The notes under the pieces were generated by a model, which saw nothing but the letters and a program-made list of their open reading frames with translations, did no database searches and was not told the origin of the DNA. The position numbers were made by a program, and so were the translations under genes. Below, in pieces: positions 6,935 to 17,262 of a DNA stretch of 64,000 nt. Position 1 is the first letter of the stretch, and each line of letters opens with the position of its first letter. This DNA is from Streptomyces violaceoruber (lineage in GTDB: Bacteria; Actinomycetota; Actinomycetes; Streptomycetales; Streptomycetaceae), in NCBI RefSeq assembly GCF_033406955.1, contig NZ_CP137734.1, positions 3,720,001 through 3,784,000 of the forward strand, given 5' to 3'.

Positions 6935-7555
6935 TCACTGTGCCAGCGCGGCGTCCAGCAGCCGCGCCCACTGCTCCACCACCCGTTCCCGCCGTGCCCC
7001 GTCGTCGGTGAGGAGGTTGGCCAGGCCCAGGCCGCGGGCCATGTCGAGCAGGCCCTGGACGGTTTCCCGGGCGCCGGGCCGGGTCTCGTCGGCGCCCAGG
7101 AGTTCGACGGCGATGCGGTGGCTCTCGCGGCCGACGCGGGCCTCCAGCTCGGTGACCCGGCCGCGCAGCTGCTCCTCGTTGGAGGCGGCCACCCACAGGT
7201 GCAGGGCGGCGCGGAAGAGCGGGCCGGTGTAGAGGTCGACGAGGGCGGCGACCACCGCGCGCCGGTCGTCGGCGGCGGCGCCCTCCGGGAACAGGGCGCG
7301 CAACGCGACGGAGCGTTCCTCGGCGACGTACTCCACGGCCGCGGTGAAGAGGTCCTCGCGGGTCGGGAAGTGGTGCTGGGCGGCGCCGCGGGAGACTCCG
7401 GCGTGTTCGGCGACGACGGAGACCGTGGAGCCGGCCCAGCCGCGTTCGGCGAGGCAGGCCACGGCGGCTTCCAGGAGCCGCTGCCGGGTGGCCCGGCTGC
7501 GGTCCTGCTTGGGCACGCGCTCCGTGCGGTCGGCCGCGTTCACGGCGCCGCTCAC
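6935..7555 (-). CDS. TetR-family transcriptional regulator of the catabolic operon
   Basis: A 206-residue repressor with an N-terminal TetR helix-turn-helix (about residues 22-66: RQRLLEAAVACLAERGWAGSTVSVVAEHAGVSRGAAQHHF) and a helical ligand domain. The GTG start at 7553-7555 overlaps the stop codon of the enoyl-CoA hydratase as GTGA, which argues for translational coupling and for this start over the ATG three codons upstream. It is the last gene of the ligase-hydratase-TetR group, so it probably senses an acyl-CoA intermediate and represses the operon. A TetR-type palindrome stands at 17263-17284, at the head of the longer operon; pairing of this protein with that site is inference. Confidence 0.9.
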   Translation of the reverse strand: MSGAVNAADRTERVPKQDRSRATRQRLLEAAVACLAERGWAGSTVSVVAEHAGVSRGAAQHHFPTREDLFTAAVEYVAEERSVALRALFPEGAAADDRRAVVAALVDLYTGPLFRAALHLWVAASNEEQLRGRVTELEARVGRESHRIAVELLGADETRPGARETVQGLLDMARGLGLANLLTDDGARRERVVEQWARLLDAALAQ

Positions 7556-8295
7556 ACCACCCATTCCGGATCCCGTCGTTCGAGGAAGGCCGTCATCCCC
7601 TCGCGGGCCTGCGGGGAGGCGAACAGCCGGGCCGAGAGCGCGGTCAGGTCGGCCGCGTCCCGGTCGAAGGCCTCCAGCACCCTAGCCGTGAGCAGCCGTT
7701 TCGTCTCGGCCAGGCCCTGTGGTGCGGCACGGCGCACACCGTCGAGGACGGGTTCGAGTACGGCGTCCACGTCGTCGCCCGCCGCGGTGACCAGGCCGGC
7801 GCGGGCGGCCTCGGCGGCGTCGAAGCGCTCGCCGGTGAGGTAGTGGCGGGCGAGGGCGCGGGGATCGGCGCGGGGCAGCAGGGTGAGGGAGATGACGGCG
7901 GGCGCCACGCCGATGCGGACCTCGGTGAAGGCGAAGGTCGACTCGGTGGACGCCGCCGCGATGTCGCAGGCGGCGACCAGGCCGAGCCCGCCCGCGCGGA
8001 CGTGCCCGGCGACGCGGGCGATCACCGGTTTCGGCAGCTCGATGATCCGCCGGAAGAGACCGACCAGGGCGTCCGGGTCGGGCGGGTCGCGCAGGTCGGC
8101 GCCGGCGCTGAAGGTGTTGCCGGTGTGGGTGAGCACGACGGCACGGACGCCGGGGTCGTCGCCCGCCGCGGTGAGGGCGGCGGCCAGGCCGTCGACCAGG
8201 GCGGCGGACAGGGCGTTGCGGTTGTGCGGGGAGTCGAGGGTGAGGGTCTCGACGCCCCGCGCGCGTGTGCGGTCGACGTGGGCGGGCGGGGTCAT
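7552..8295 (-). CDS. enoyl-CoA hydratase/isomerase family protein
   Basis: A 247-residue crotonase-fold enzyme that adds water across, or isomerises, the double bond of an enoyl-CoA. The CoA-binding and oxyanion segments are visible: NRNALSAALVDGL, GNTFSAGADLRD (about residues 61-72) and GHVRAGGLGLVAACDIA (about 99-115). At the usual first catalytic Glu position, after the GGG-type loop, the sequence reads ESTFAFTEVRIGV, so a Glu is available. Start and stop overlap the neighbours by 4 bp on both sides (ATGA with the ligase, GTGA with TetR), showing a tight operon. Members annotated as 3-methylglutaconyl-CoA hydratase share this context; the exact substrate here is not determined. Confidence 0.9.
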   Translation of the reverse strand: MTPPAHVDRTRARGVETLTLDSPHNRNALSAALVDGLAAALTAAGDDPGVRAVVLTHTGNTFSAGADLRDPPDPDALVGLFRRIIELPKPVIARVAGHVRAGGLGLVAACDIAAASTESTFAFTEVRIGVAPAVISLTLLPRADPRALARHYLTGERFDAAEAARAGLVTAAGDDVDAVLEPVLDGVRRAAPQGLAETKRLLTARVLEAFDRDAADLTALSARLFASPQAREGMTAFLERRDPEWVV

Positions 8296-9860
8296 CGCGG
8301 CTCCCTGAGCTGTCGGCGGAGGATCTTGCCGGAGGCGGCGCGGGGGACGGCGTCGACGAAGGTGACCCGGCGGACGCGTTTGTAGGGGGCGACGCGTTCG
8401 GCGACGTACATCATGATCTCGCTCTCCGCGAGGCCGGGTGCGGCCGGCTGGCGGACGACGAAGGCGTGCGGTACCTCGTTGCCGTCGTCGTCGTAGGCGC
8501 CGACGACGGCCGCGTCGGCGACGCCGGGGTGGGTGAGCAGGTGGGCCTCCAGTTCGGCGGGGGCCACCTGGAAGCCCTTGTACTTGATCAGTTCCTTGAC
8601 GCGGTCGACGACGAACAGCCAGCCGTCGGCGTCGACGTGTCCGACGTCCCCGGTGTGCAGCCAGCCCTCCTCGTCGATCATGGCGGCGGTGGCGTCGGGG
8701 CGGCCCAGGTAGCCCTTCATGATCTGGGGGCCGCGGATGAGGATCTCCCCGGACTCTCCGGCGGGGAGGTCCGTGCCCGGGTCGGTGAGGGAGACGATGC
8801 GCATCTCGGTGCCCGCGATGAGCCTGCCGACGGTGCCGGGCGGCGCGTCGGCCATCGCGTCCAGGGGGACGACGTGGGTGCCCGGGGACAGTTCGGTCAT
8901 GCCGTAGGCCTGGCCGACGGGCGGCAGGCCGAGCCGCTGCGAGCAGGCGGCGGCGAGACGCGCGTCGAGCGGGGCGGCGGCGCTGACGATGTACCTCAGC
9001 GAGGAGAGGTCGTAGTCGGCGACCAGGGGGTGTTTGGCGAGGGCCAGGACGATCGGCGGGGCGACGTACAGGCTGGTGATGCGGTGGTTCTGGATGGCGG
9101 CGAGGAACTGCTCCAGGTCGAAGCGGGGCAGGACCACGACGGTGGCGCCGAGCCGGAGCGGGGCGTTCATCAGGGCGGTCAGGCCGTAGATGTGGAAGAA
9201 CGGCAGCACGGCGAGGACGCGGTCGCCGGGCGCGGACGGCATCGACGGTTCGAGCTGGGCGAGGTTGGTGGCGATCTGCCGGTGGGTGAGCATGACGCCC
9301 TTGGGGGTGCCGGTGGTGCCCGAGGAGTACGGCAGGGCGGCGACGTCCTCGGCCGGGTCGATGGCGACGGACGGTTCGGGCGCGGTCGAGGCCAGCATGT
9401 CGACGAGGGAGCGGTGACCGGGCGCGCTGTCGCAGACCAGGATCTCCTGGACGCCGCCCGCGAGTTCGGCGGCCCGGCGGGCGGTGGGCAGGAGCGGTGA
9501 GACGGTGACGATCCAGCGGGCCGCGCTGTCCTTCAGCTGCTTGGCGAACTCCTCCGCCGTCGCGAGCGGATGCACCGTGGTGACGGAGGCGCCCGCGCGG
9601 GTGGCGGCGTAGAAGGCCAGGGGGAAGGCGACGGTGTTGGGGCTGTGCAGGGCGAGGACGTCGCCCTTGCGCACGCCGGTCTCGGCGAGGGCTGCGGCGA
9701 CGCGCCGGTGGAACCGGTCCACCTGCTCGTAGGTGAGGGTGGTGCCGTCGGTGCCGTCGATCAGCGCCGGGGTGCTCCCGAAGGCGGCGGCCCCGCCGAG
9801 CACGGCGTCGTGGATGGGCAGGTCGACGGGCGGGACGTCTGCGTACTCGCTGCGGAACAC
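8292..9860 (-). CDS. AMP-forming acyl-CoA ligase, 4-coumarate:CoA ligase type
   Basis: A 522-residue ANL-superfamily ligase that adenylates a carboxylic acid and transfers it to CoA. The P-loop-like motif YSSGTTGTPKGV is near residue 177, the AMP-binding YGMTE near 316, TGDVG near 400, the hinge DRVKELIKYKGFQV at about 418-431, and the catalytic C-terminal Lys in ASGKILRR near 513. The GTG at 9858-9860 is preceded by GGAGGAA at proper spacing; longer forms would read through a mobile repeat. It probably activates the free acid for the operon's dehydrogenase and carboxylase. From memory, the S. coelicolor orthologue is reported to contain the phage SV1 attachment site; this copy is intact. Confidence 0.92.
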   Translation of the reverse strand: MFRSEYADVPPVDLPIHDAVLGGAAAFGSTPALIDGTDGTTLTYEQVDRFHRRVAAALAETGVRKGDVLALHSPNTVAFPLAFYAATRAGASVTTVHPLATAEEFAKQLKDSAARWIVTVSPLLPTARRAAELAGGVQEILVCDSAPGHRSLVDMLASTAPEPSVAIDPAEDVAALPYSSGTTGTPKGVMLTHRQIATNLAQLEPSMPSAPGDRVLAVLPFFHIYGLTALMNAPLRLGATVVVLPRFDLEQFLAAIQNHRITSLYVAPPIVLALAKHPLVADYDLSSLRYIVSAAAPLDARLAAACSQRLGLPPVGQAYGMTELSPGTHVVPLDAMADAPPGTVGRLIAGTEMRIVSLTDPGTDLPAGESGEILIRGPQIMKGYLGRPDATAAMIDEEGWLHTGDVGHVDADGWLFVVDRVKELIKYKGFQVAPAELEAHLLTHPGVADAAVVGAYDDDGNEVPHAFVVRQPAAPGLAESEIMMYVAERVAPYKRVRRVTFVDAVPRAASGKILRRQLREPR

Positions 9861-9901
9861 GGTTCCTCCAACGCGGGCTGTTTGCGGCCTCGTACCGGCC
9901 T

Positions 9902-9999
9902 GGGGGGTGTCGTTCGGATCTTGCCGGGGTCGCGGGGTCCGGGGTCGGCCACAAGGCACCGTCGGCCGCGGCCGGCCTGATCCAGACGACACCCCCTAG
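9902..9999. mobile_element. MITE-like inverted-repeat element, copy A (98 bp)
   Basis: The ends GGGGGGTGTCGTTCGGATC and GATCCAGACGACACCCCC are inverted repeats, and the interior is a long GC-rich hairpin. It matches, in inverted orientation, the outer part of the longer element at 23299-23488. Its right edge CCCCCTAG supplies the TAG stop codon of the acyl-CoA dehydrogenase. It encodes nothing and depends on a transposase elsewhere, if still mobile. Within the operon its hairpin could attenuate transcription between the dehydrogenase and ligase genes. Confidence 0.75.
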
Positions 10000-11144
10000 T
10001 ACGACTTGGGCAGGCCCAGGGTCTGGTGGGAGACGTAGTTGAGGATCATCTCCCGGCTCACGGGGGCGATCCGGGCCACGCGCGAGGCCGTTATCAGCCG
10101 GGCGAGACCGTACTCGCGGGTGAGGCCGTTGCCGCCGAGGGTGTGCACGGCCTGGTCGACGGCCTTCACGCAGGCCTCCCCGGCCGCGTACTTGGCCATG
10201 TTGGCGGCCTCACCGGCGCCGACGTCGTCCCCCGCGTCGTACAGGTGGGCGGCCTTCTGCATCATCAGGCGGGCGAGTTCGAGGTCGATGTGCGCCTGGG
10301 CGAGGGGGTGGGCGATGGCCTGGTGGGCGCCGATGGGGGTCTTCCAGACGGTGCGCTCGCGGGCGTAGTCGAGGGCGCGGGAGAGGGCGTAGCGGCCCAT
10401 GCCGATGCCGAACGCGGCCGTCATCACGCGCTCGGGGTTGAGGCCCGCGAAGAGCTGGAGGAGGCCCGCGTCCTCGTCGCCGACCAGGGCGTCGGCGGGC
10501 AGCCGTACGTCGTCGAGGGTCAGCTCGAACTGCCGCTCCACGGCGTTGAGTTCCATGTCGATGGGGCGGCGCTCGAAGCCCTCGGCGTCGCGCGGGACGA
10601 TGAAGAGGCAGGGCTTGAGCTTGCCGGTGCGGGCGTCCTCGGTGCGGCCGACGATCAGGGTGGCGTCGGCGATGTCGACGCCGGAGACGAAGACCTTGCG
10701 TCCGGTGAGGATCCAGTCCCCGGTGGCCGCGTCGCGGCGGGCGGTGGTGGTGATGCGGTGGCTGTTGGAGCCGGCGTCGGGTTCGGTGATGCCGAAGGCC
10801 ATGAGGCGGGTGCCGTCGGCGAGCGGCGGGAGCCACTCGCGCTTCTGCTCCTCGGTGCCGAAGCGGGCGATGACGGTGCCGCAGATCGCCGGGGAGACGA
10901 TCATCATGAGGAGGGGGTTTCCCGCGGCGCCCAGCTCTTCGAGGACGAGGGAGAGTTCGGTGATGCCGGCGCCGCCTCCGCCGTACGCCTCCGGCAGGTT
11001 GACGCCGATGTAGCCGAGCTTGGCCGCGTCCTGCCAGAGGCGTTTGCTGTCCTCGGCGTCGAGGGTGTGGGGGTGGGCCTGGGCGAAGGCGGATACCGCC
11101 GCGCGGAGGGACTTGTGGTCTTCGGATTCGATGAGGGTGGTCAC
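9996..11144 (-). CDS. acyl-CoA dehydrogenase
   Basis: A 382-residue FAD flavoprotein that introduces a 2,3 double bond in an acyl-CoA, passing electrons to electron-transfer flavoprotein. Family segments are present: GYIGVNLPEAYGGGGAGITE (N-terminal helices), AFGITEPDAGSNSHRITTTA (about residues 114-133), and the C-terminal VDQAVHTLGGNGLTREYGLARL signature with the flavin-binding LGG at about 337-345. The ATG at 11142-11144 starts the standard N-terminus. Its stop codon is formed by the edge of the MITE at 9902-9999, so the natural C-terminus may have been fixed by that insertion. It follows the carboxylase alpha subunit by 70 bp on the same strand and fits isovaleryl- or citronellyl-CoA-like dehydrogenation. 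Confidence 0.93.
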   Translation of the reverse strand: MTTLIESEDHKSLRAAVSAFAQAHPHTLDAEDSKRLWQDAAKLGYIGVNLPEAYGGGGAGITELSLVLEELGAAGNPLLMMIVSPAICGTVIARFGTEEQKREWLPPLADGTRLMAFGITEPDAGSNSHRITTTARRDAATGDWILTGRKVFVSGVDIADATLIVGRTEDARTGKLKPCLFIVPRDAEGFERRPIDMELNAVERQFELTLDDVRLPADALVGDEDAGLLQLFAGLNPERVMTAAFGIGMGRYALSRALDYARERTVWKTPIGAHQAIAHPLAQAHIDLELARLMMQKAAHLYDAGDDVGAGEAANMAKYAAGEACVKAVDQAVHTLGGNGLTREYGLARLITASRVARIAPVSREMILNYVSHQTLGLPKSY

Positions 11145-11177
11145 GGGGCTCCTTCGGTCGCTGTACGAGTGCGGGTC

Positions 11178-11212
11178 CGTTGTGGCTGGTCGCGCAGTTC
11201 CCCGCGCCCCTG
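11178..11212. repeat. dispersed GC-rich intergenic repeat, short form
   Basis: The stretch from CGTTGTGGCTGGTCGCGC to CCCCGCGCCCCTG matches both ends of the longer copy at 56735-56796 but lacks its middle. It fills the 70-bp gap between two genes of the catabolic operon. Sequences like this are scattered through Streptomyces intergenic regions. Confidence 0.55.
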
Positions 11213-11214
11213 GG

Positions 11215-13059
11215 TCAGTCGGACTCGACGACCGCCAAGAGGGCGCCCATCTCTACTTGTCGTCCGAGGCCCGCCGGGAGTGCGGTCAGCCTCCCTGTCA
11301 CCGGGGCGGTGATCCTGTGTTCCATCTTCATGGCCTCCAGCCACAGCAACGGCTGGCCCGCCTGGACGGTGGTGCCCTCGGTCAGGCCCTCCGCGACGCG
11401 GACGACCGTGCCCGGCATGGGGGCCAGGAGGGAGCCGGGGACGTGCTGGGTGGTGGGGTCGGGGAAGCGGGGCAGGGCGGTGAGGCGCGTGGTGTTGACG
11501 TGCACGTGGTCGCCGTAGCGGGCGATGTCGAAGGGGCGTTGTACGCCGTCCGCTTCGAGGACGACCCGGTCGGGGCCCGCGTGGACGACGCGGACGCCCT
11601 CGGCGGTGAGGCCCGTGCGGGTGTGCCCGTAACGGACCTCGTGTTCCTCGCCCGCCATGGCGTACCGCTTGACCTGCGGTTGCGAGGGCAGGTTGCGCCA
11701 GCCGCCGAAGCGTCCCGCACGGGTGCTCGCGTCGGCGAGGGCGGCGGCCAGCGGGGCGAGGGGGTCGGGGGCCGGCTCGGTGAGGGCGGCGAGGTGGCGG
11801 TCGTAGAAACCCGTGTCCATGCGGCCGGAGGTGAACTCCTCGTGGCGCAGGGAGCGGACGAGGAGGTCGCGGTTGGTGACCGGGCCGTGGATCGCGGCGC
11901 GTTCCAGGGCGCCGGCGAGTCGGCGGACGGCCTCCGCGCGCGTGGGTGCGTGGGCGACCGCCTTGGCGAGCATCGGGTCGTAGTGGACGCCGATGTCGTC
12001 GCCGCCGGTGTAGCCGGTGTCCAGGCGGATGCCGTCCGGGACGGCGAGGCGGTGCAGGCGGCCGGTCTGCGGGGCCCAGCCGTTCGCCGGGTCCTCGGCG
12101 TAGAGGCGGGCCTCGACGGCGTGGCCACGCGCGCGCGGGGGGTCGTCGTCGAGGGCGTGGCCTTCGGCGATCCGGAGCTGGAGGGCGACGAGGTCGATGC
12201 CGAAGACCGCCTCTGTGACCGGGTGTTCGACCTGGAGGCGGGTGTTCATCTCCAGGAAGTGCGCCGTGCCCTCGGCGACGAGGAACTCGACGGTGCCCGC
12301 GCCGACGTAGTCGACGGCGCGGGCGGCGCGCACGGCGAGGTCGTGGAGTTCGGCGGTGAGCCCGGGGGTCAGGCCGGGCGCCGGTGCCTCCTCGATCACC
12401 TTCTGGTGGCGGCGCTGGAGGGAGCAGTCGCGGGTGCCGAGCGCCCAGACCGTGCCGTGGGTGTCGGCGAGGATCTGCACCTCGACGTGGCGGCCGTCGA
12501 CCACATACGGCTCGACGAAGACCTCGCCGTCGCCGAAGGCGCTCGCGGCCTCCGCGCGGGCGGCGGTCAGTTCGGCGTCGAGGTCGGCGAGGCGGCGTAC
12601 GACGCGCATGCCGCGTCCGCCGCCGCCCGCCGCCGCCTTCACCAGCACCGGCAGGTCGGCGTCGGTGACGTCGGTGAGGGGCGCGATGCCCATCAGTTCC
12701 TTGGCACGGGTCTTGGACGCCATCGCCTCGATGGCCTCGGGCGGCGGTCCGATCCACACCAGCCCCGCGTCGCGTACGGCGCGCGCGAAGTCGGCGTTCT
12801 CGGAGAGGAAGCCGTAGCCGGGGTGGACGGCGTCGGCTCCGGCGGCGACGGCGGCCTTCACGATCAGGTCGCCGCGCAGGTAGGTGTCGGCGGGGGCCGC
12901 GCCCGGCAGGCGTACGGCGGCGTTGGCCACGCGCGCGTGGAGGGCGTTCGCGTCGGCGTCCGAGTGCACGGCGACGGTGCGGATGCCCGACTCGCGGCAG
13001 GTGCCGAAGACGCGGCAGGCGATCTCGCCGCGGTTGGCGACGAGGACGGAAGTGATCAC
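11215..13059 (-). CDS. acyl-CoA carboxylase alpha subunit (biotin carboxylase + BCCP)
   Basis: A 614-residue ATP-grasp biotin carboxylase with a C-terminal biotin carrier domain. The N-terminal ITSVLVANRGEIACRV, the glycine-rich ATP loop KAAAGGGGRGMRVV (about residues 140-153), HVEVQILAD, RDCSLQRRHQKVIEEAPAP, EMNTRLQVEHPVTE and the biotinyl-Lys motif EAMKMEH near residue 573 are all present. It carboxylates its own biotin using ATP and bicarbonate, and the beta subunit encoded 13 bp upstream transfers CO2 to an acyl-CoA. The segment between KELMG and DADLPVLVK is about 9 residues shorter than in typical homologues, which normally read GVPVxPG there. The context with AtuA suggests a methylcrotonyl- or geranyl-CoA-type substrate. 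Confidence 0.93.
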   Translation of the reverse strand: MITSVLVANRGEIACRVFGTCRESGIRTVAVHSDADANALHARVANAAVRLPGAAPADTYLRGDLIVKAAVAAGADAVHPGYGFLSENADFARAVRDAGLVWIGPPPEAIEAMASKTRAKELMGIAPLTDVTDADLPVLVKAAAGGGGRGMRVVRRLADLDAELTAARAEAASAFGDGEVFVEPYVVDGRHVEVQILADTHGTVWALGTRDCSLQRRHQKVIEEAPAPGLTPGLTAELHDLAVRAARAVDYVGAGTVEFLVAEGTAHFLEMNTRLQVEHPVTEAVFGIDLVALQLRIAEGHALDDDPPRARGHAVEARLYAEDPANGWAPQTGRLHRLAVPDGIRLDTGYTGGDDIGVHYDPMLAKAVAHAPTRAEAVRRLAGALERAAIHGPVTNRDLLVRSLRHEEFTSGRMDTGFYDRHLAALTEPAPDPLAPLAAALADASTRAGRFGGWRNLPSQPQVKRYAMAGEEHEVRYGHTRTGLTAEGVRVVHAGPDRVVLEADGVQRPFDIARYGDHVHVNTTRLTALPRFPDPTTQHVPGSLLAPMPGTVVRVAEGLTEGTTVQAGQPLLWLEAMKMEHRITAPVTGRLTALPAGLGRQVEMGALLAVVESD

Positions 13060-13072
13060 TGGTTACTCACCC

Positions 13073-14671
<1,599 letters not shown>

Positions 14672-14708
14672 GGCAGGACCTCCGGGGCGGGGGTGTACGG
14701 CGGGGCGG

Positions 14709-16385
14709 TCACAGCAGGCTCTCCGGGATGTCCAGGTGCCGGGCGCGCAGCCATTCGCCGAGCGCCTTGGCCTGCGGGTCGAAACGGGCCTGCGCGGCGA
14801 CGCCCTCGCCGAGGATGCCCTCGACGACGAAGTTGAGGGCGCGCAGGTTCGGGAGCCGGTGCCGGGTGACGGGCAGGTCGCGGGCCTCGGGGATCAGTTC
14901 GCGGAACCGGTCGGCGGTCAGCGCGTGGGCGAGCCAGCGCCAGGCGTCGTCGGTTCTGGCCCATACGCCGACGTTGGCGTTGCCGCCCTTGTCGCCGCTG
15001 CGGGCGCCGGCGACGAGGCCGAGGGGGGCGCGGCGGACGGGCCCCGGTGGGAGCGGCTGCGGGAGGGGTGGTTCCGGCACCGGTGCCGGTACGGCGGTGT
15101 GCTGGTCCGGTGGTGGTGACACGCTCACGCGCCGCCCGTCGTGGAGGACGGCCACATGGTCGACGGCCCCATGGGGGACGTACACATCCTCGAAGACCCC
15201 ATAGGGCGCGCCCTTTCCAGGTGGCGCGAGCACATGGAATCCGGGGTAGCCGGCGAGGGCCAGCTCGATCGCGGCGCCGCTCAGCGCCCGTCCCACGGCC
15301 TGCTGGTCGGCGTCCCGGACGACGAGCCTCAGCAGGGCGCTGGCCGTCTCCTCGGTGGGCGCGTCGGGCCGGTCGGTGCGGACCAGGTCCCAGCGGACGT
15401 CGGTGATCCTGCCGAGGGCGGGTTCCATCTGCGTCCGGACCAGATCGGCCTTGGCCTCGACGTCCAGGCCGGTGAGGACGAAGGCGACCTCGTTGCGGAA
15501 GCCGCCGAGGCGGTTCAGCCCGACCTTGAGGGTGGGGGGCGGAGCCTCGCCGCGCACGCCCTCCACCCGGACGCGGTCGGGCCCGTCCTGGCTCAGGCGT
15601 ACGGTGTCCAGCCGGGCGGTGACGTCGGGTCCGGCGTACCGGGCGCCGCCCGTCTCGTACAGCAGCTGGGCGGTGACCGTGCCGACGTCGACGAAGCCGC
15701 CGGTGCCGTCGTGCTTGGTGAGGACCGAGGTGCCGTCGGCGTGCAGTTCGGCGAGCGGGAAGCCGGGGCGCCGTACGTCGCCGTCCTGGAAGAAGGCGTA
15801 GTTGCCGCCGGTCGCCTGTGCCCCGCATTCCAGCAGGTGCCCGGCGACGACCGCGCCCGCGAGCCGGTCGTACTCCGTGGGGCCCCAGCCGAAGTGCGCG
15901 GCGGCGGGCCCGGTGACCAGGGCGGCGTCGGTGACCCGGCCGGTGACCACCACGTCCGCGCCGGCCCGCAGGCACGCGGCGATGCCGAAGCCGCCCAGGT
16001 AGGCGTGCGCGGCCAGCGTGCCCGGGTGGGCGGCGGTGCGGTCGTCGCCCTCGACGTGCGCGACGCGGACGGGGATGCCGAGGCGGTCGGCGAGCGCCCG
16101 TACGGCGTCGGCGAGACCGGCGGGATTGAGTCCCCCGGCATTGGTGACGATCCTGACGCCCCGCTCGTGGGCGAGTCCGAGGCACTCCTCCAACTGCCGC
16201 AGAAAGGTACGGGCGTACCCGGCGTCCGGGTTCTTCAGCCGGTCCCGGCCGAGGATGAGCATGGTCAGCTCGGCGAGGTAGTCGCCGGTGAGGACGTCCA
16301 GCGGGCCGTCGGCGAGCATCTCGCGCATGGCGTCGAAGCGGTCGCCGTAGAAGCCGGAGGCGTTGCCGACGCGGAGCACGCTCAC
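14709..16385 (-). CDS. AtuA-family (DUF1446) acyl terpene utilisation protein
   Basis: A 558-residue protein of the AtuA/DUF1446 family, first known from the Pseudomonas acyclic terpene utilisation operon. The main domain (about residues 1-400) begins LRVGNASGFYGDRFDAM and contains GGLNPAGLADAVR and DVVVTGRVTDAALV. A smaller AtuA-like domain (about 455-558) begins LGLVAGARSGDKGGNANVGVWA. The reaction is not established, although the gene is regularly found with acyl-CoA carboxylases. The GTG start at 16383-16385 overlaps the upstream stop codon as GTGA, which fixes the start; a 72-residue upstream extension seen in frame is not coding. It lies between the TIGR03084 gene and the carboxylase beta subunit. 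Confidence 0.88.
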   Translation of the reverse strand: MSVLRVGNASGFYGDRFDAMREMLADGPLDVLTGDYLAELTMLILGRDRLKNPDAGYARTFLRQLEECLGLAHERGVRIVTNAGGLNPAGLADAVRALADRLGIPVRVAHVEGDDRTAAHPGTLAAHAYLGGFGIAACLRAGADVVVTGRVTDAALVTGPAAAHFGWGPTEYDRLAGAVVAGHLLECGAQATGGNYAFFQDGDVRRPGFPLAELHADGTSVLTKHDGTGGFVDVGTVTAQLLYETGGARYAGPDVTARLDTVRLSQDGPDRVRVEGVRGEAPPPTLKVGLNRLGGFRNEVAFVLTGLDVEAKADLVRTQMEPALGRITDVRWDLVRTDRPDAPTEETASALLRLVVRDADQQAVGRALSGAAIELALAGYPGFHVLAPPGKGAPYGVFEDVYVPHGAVDHVAVLHDGRRVSVSPPPDQHTAVPAPVPEPPLPQPLPPGPVRRAPLGLVAGARSGDKGGNANVGVWARTDDAWRWLAHALTADRFRELIPEARDLPVTRHRLPNLRALNFVVEGILGEGVAAQARFDPQAKALGEWLRARHLDIPESLL

Positions 16386-17194
16386 CGGGGCTCCCCCTGC
16401 GCCGGGCGTCCGGCTCCCGGCGGGCGTCCGGCTCCGGGCGGTCCGGCGAAGGCCTGGGCGATGTCCAGCCAGCGGTCGGCGTCCGGGCCCTCGGCGGTGA
16501 GGGCGAGGTCGGCGCGGTGGGCGCGCTGGGTGGCCAGCAGGCAGAAGTCGAGCGCGGGGCCGGTGACGCGCTGGGTGGCGTCCTCGGGGCCGTACGTCCA
16601 CAGGTCGCCGCCGGGGCCGGTGAGTTCGACGCGGAACGGCTCGGCGGGCGGGGTGAGTCCGTGGGTGGCGTGGGCGAAGTCCCGGGCGCGGACGCCGATG
16701 CGGGCGACGTGCCGCAGTCGGCCGGTCGGCGGGCGGGTCACGCCGAGGGCGGCCGCGATGTCCAGGCCGTGGGCCCAGGTCTCCATCAGGCGTGCGGTGG
16801 CCATGGAGGCGGTGGCCATGGGCGGGCCGTACCAGGGGAAACGGGCGCCGGGGGCGGCGGTGCGCAGCGCCTCGTCGAGGGCGGCGCGGCCCTCCCGCCA
16901 GGCCGTGAGCAGCGCGGCGGGGTCCTGCTTCGCCCCCTCCTCGGCGCCGTCGTCGACGTACCGGTCGGGTGCGGCGAGCGCCTGCTCGACCAGTGCCCTG
17001 AACCCGTCCTCGTCGGTGACCGCGGCCAGGGCGGCCCGGTCGGTCCAGTTCAGGTGCGCGATCTGGTGGGCGATCGTCCAGCCGGGCGCCGGGGTGGCCC
17101 GGCGCCAGCCCTCGGGGCTCAACTCGGCGACCAGGGCGTCGAGTTCCTCACTCTCCTCGCGCAGGTCGTCGATCACGGGTGTCGGGTCGGACAC
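16382..17194 (-). CDS. TIGR03084-family metal-binding protein (DinB/maleylpyruvate isomerase fold)
   Basis: A 270-residue protein of the four-helix DinB-like fold. GWTIAHQIAHLNWTDRAAL (about residues 38-56) carries the first His ligand and METWAHGLDIAAALGV (about 135-150) the second, a pattern shared with mycothiol-dependent maleylpyruvate isomerases, followed by a C-terminal sterol-carrier-like segment. The role is unknown; members sit beside AtuA and acyl-CoA carboxylase genes. The GTG at 17192-17194 is preceded by GAGGGGAG and is preferred to the ATG 18 bases upstream. The protein ends in a short Gly/Pro/Ala repeat (GAGRPPGAGRPA). It is the first gene of the catabolic operon, behind the palindrome at 17263-17284. 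Confidence 0.85.
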   Translation of the reverse strand: MSDPTPVIDDLREESEELDALVAELSPEGWRRATPAPGWTIAHQIAHLNWTDRAALAAVTDEDGFRALVEQALAAPDRYVDDGAEEGAKQDPAALLTAWREGRAALDEALRTAAPGARFPWYGPPMATASMATARLMETWAHGLDIAAALGVTRPPTGRLRHVARIGVRARDFAHATHGLTPPAEPFRVELTGPGGDLWTYGPEDATQRVTGPALDFCLLATQRAHRADLALTAEGPDADRWLDIAQAFAGPPGAGRPPGAGRPAQGEPR

Positions 17195-17262
17195 GGTCGC
17201 TCCCCTCGGCACGGCGGCGTGCGGCGCGGTGTGGTGAGGAGCATGGCAGGGGCGGCATTAAC

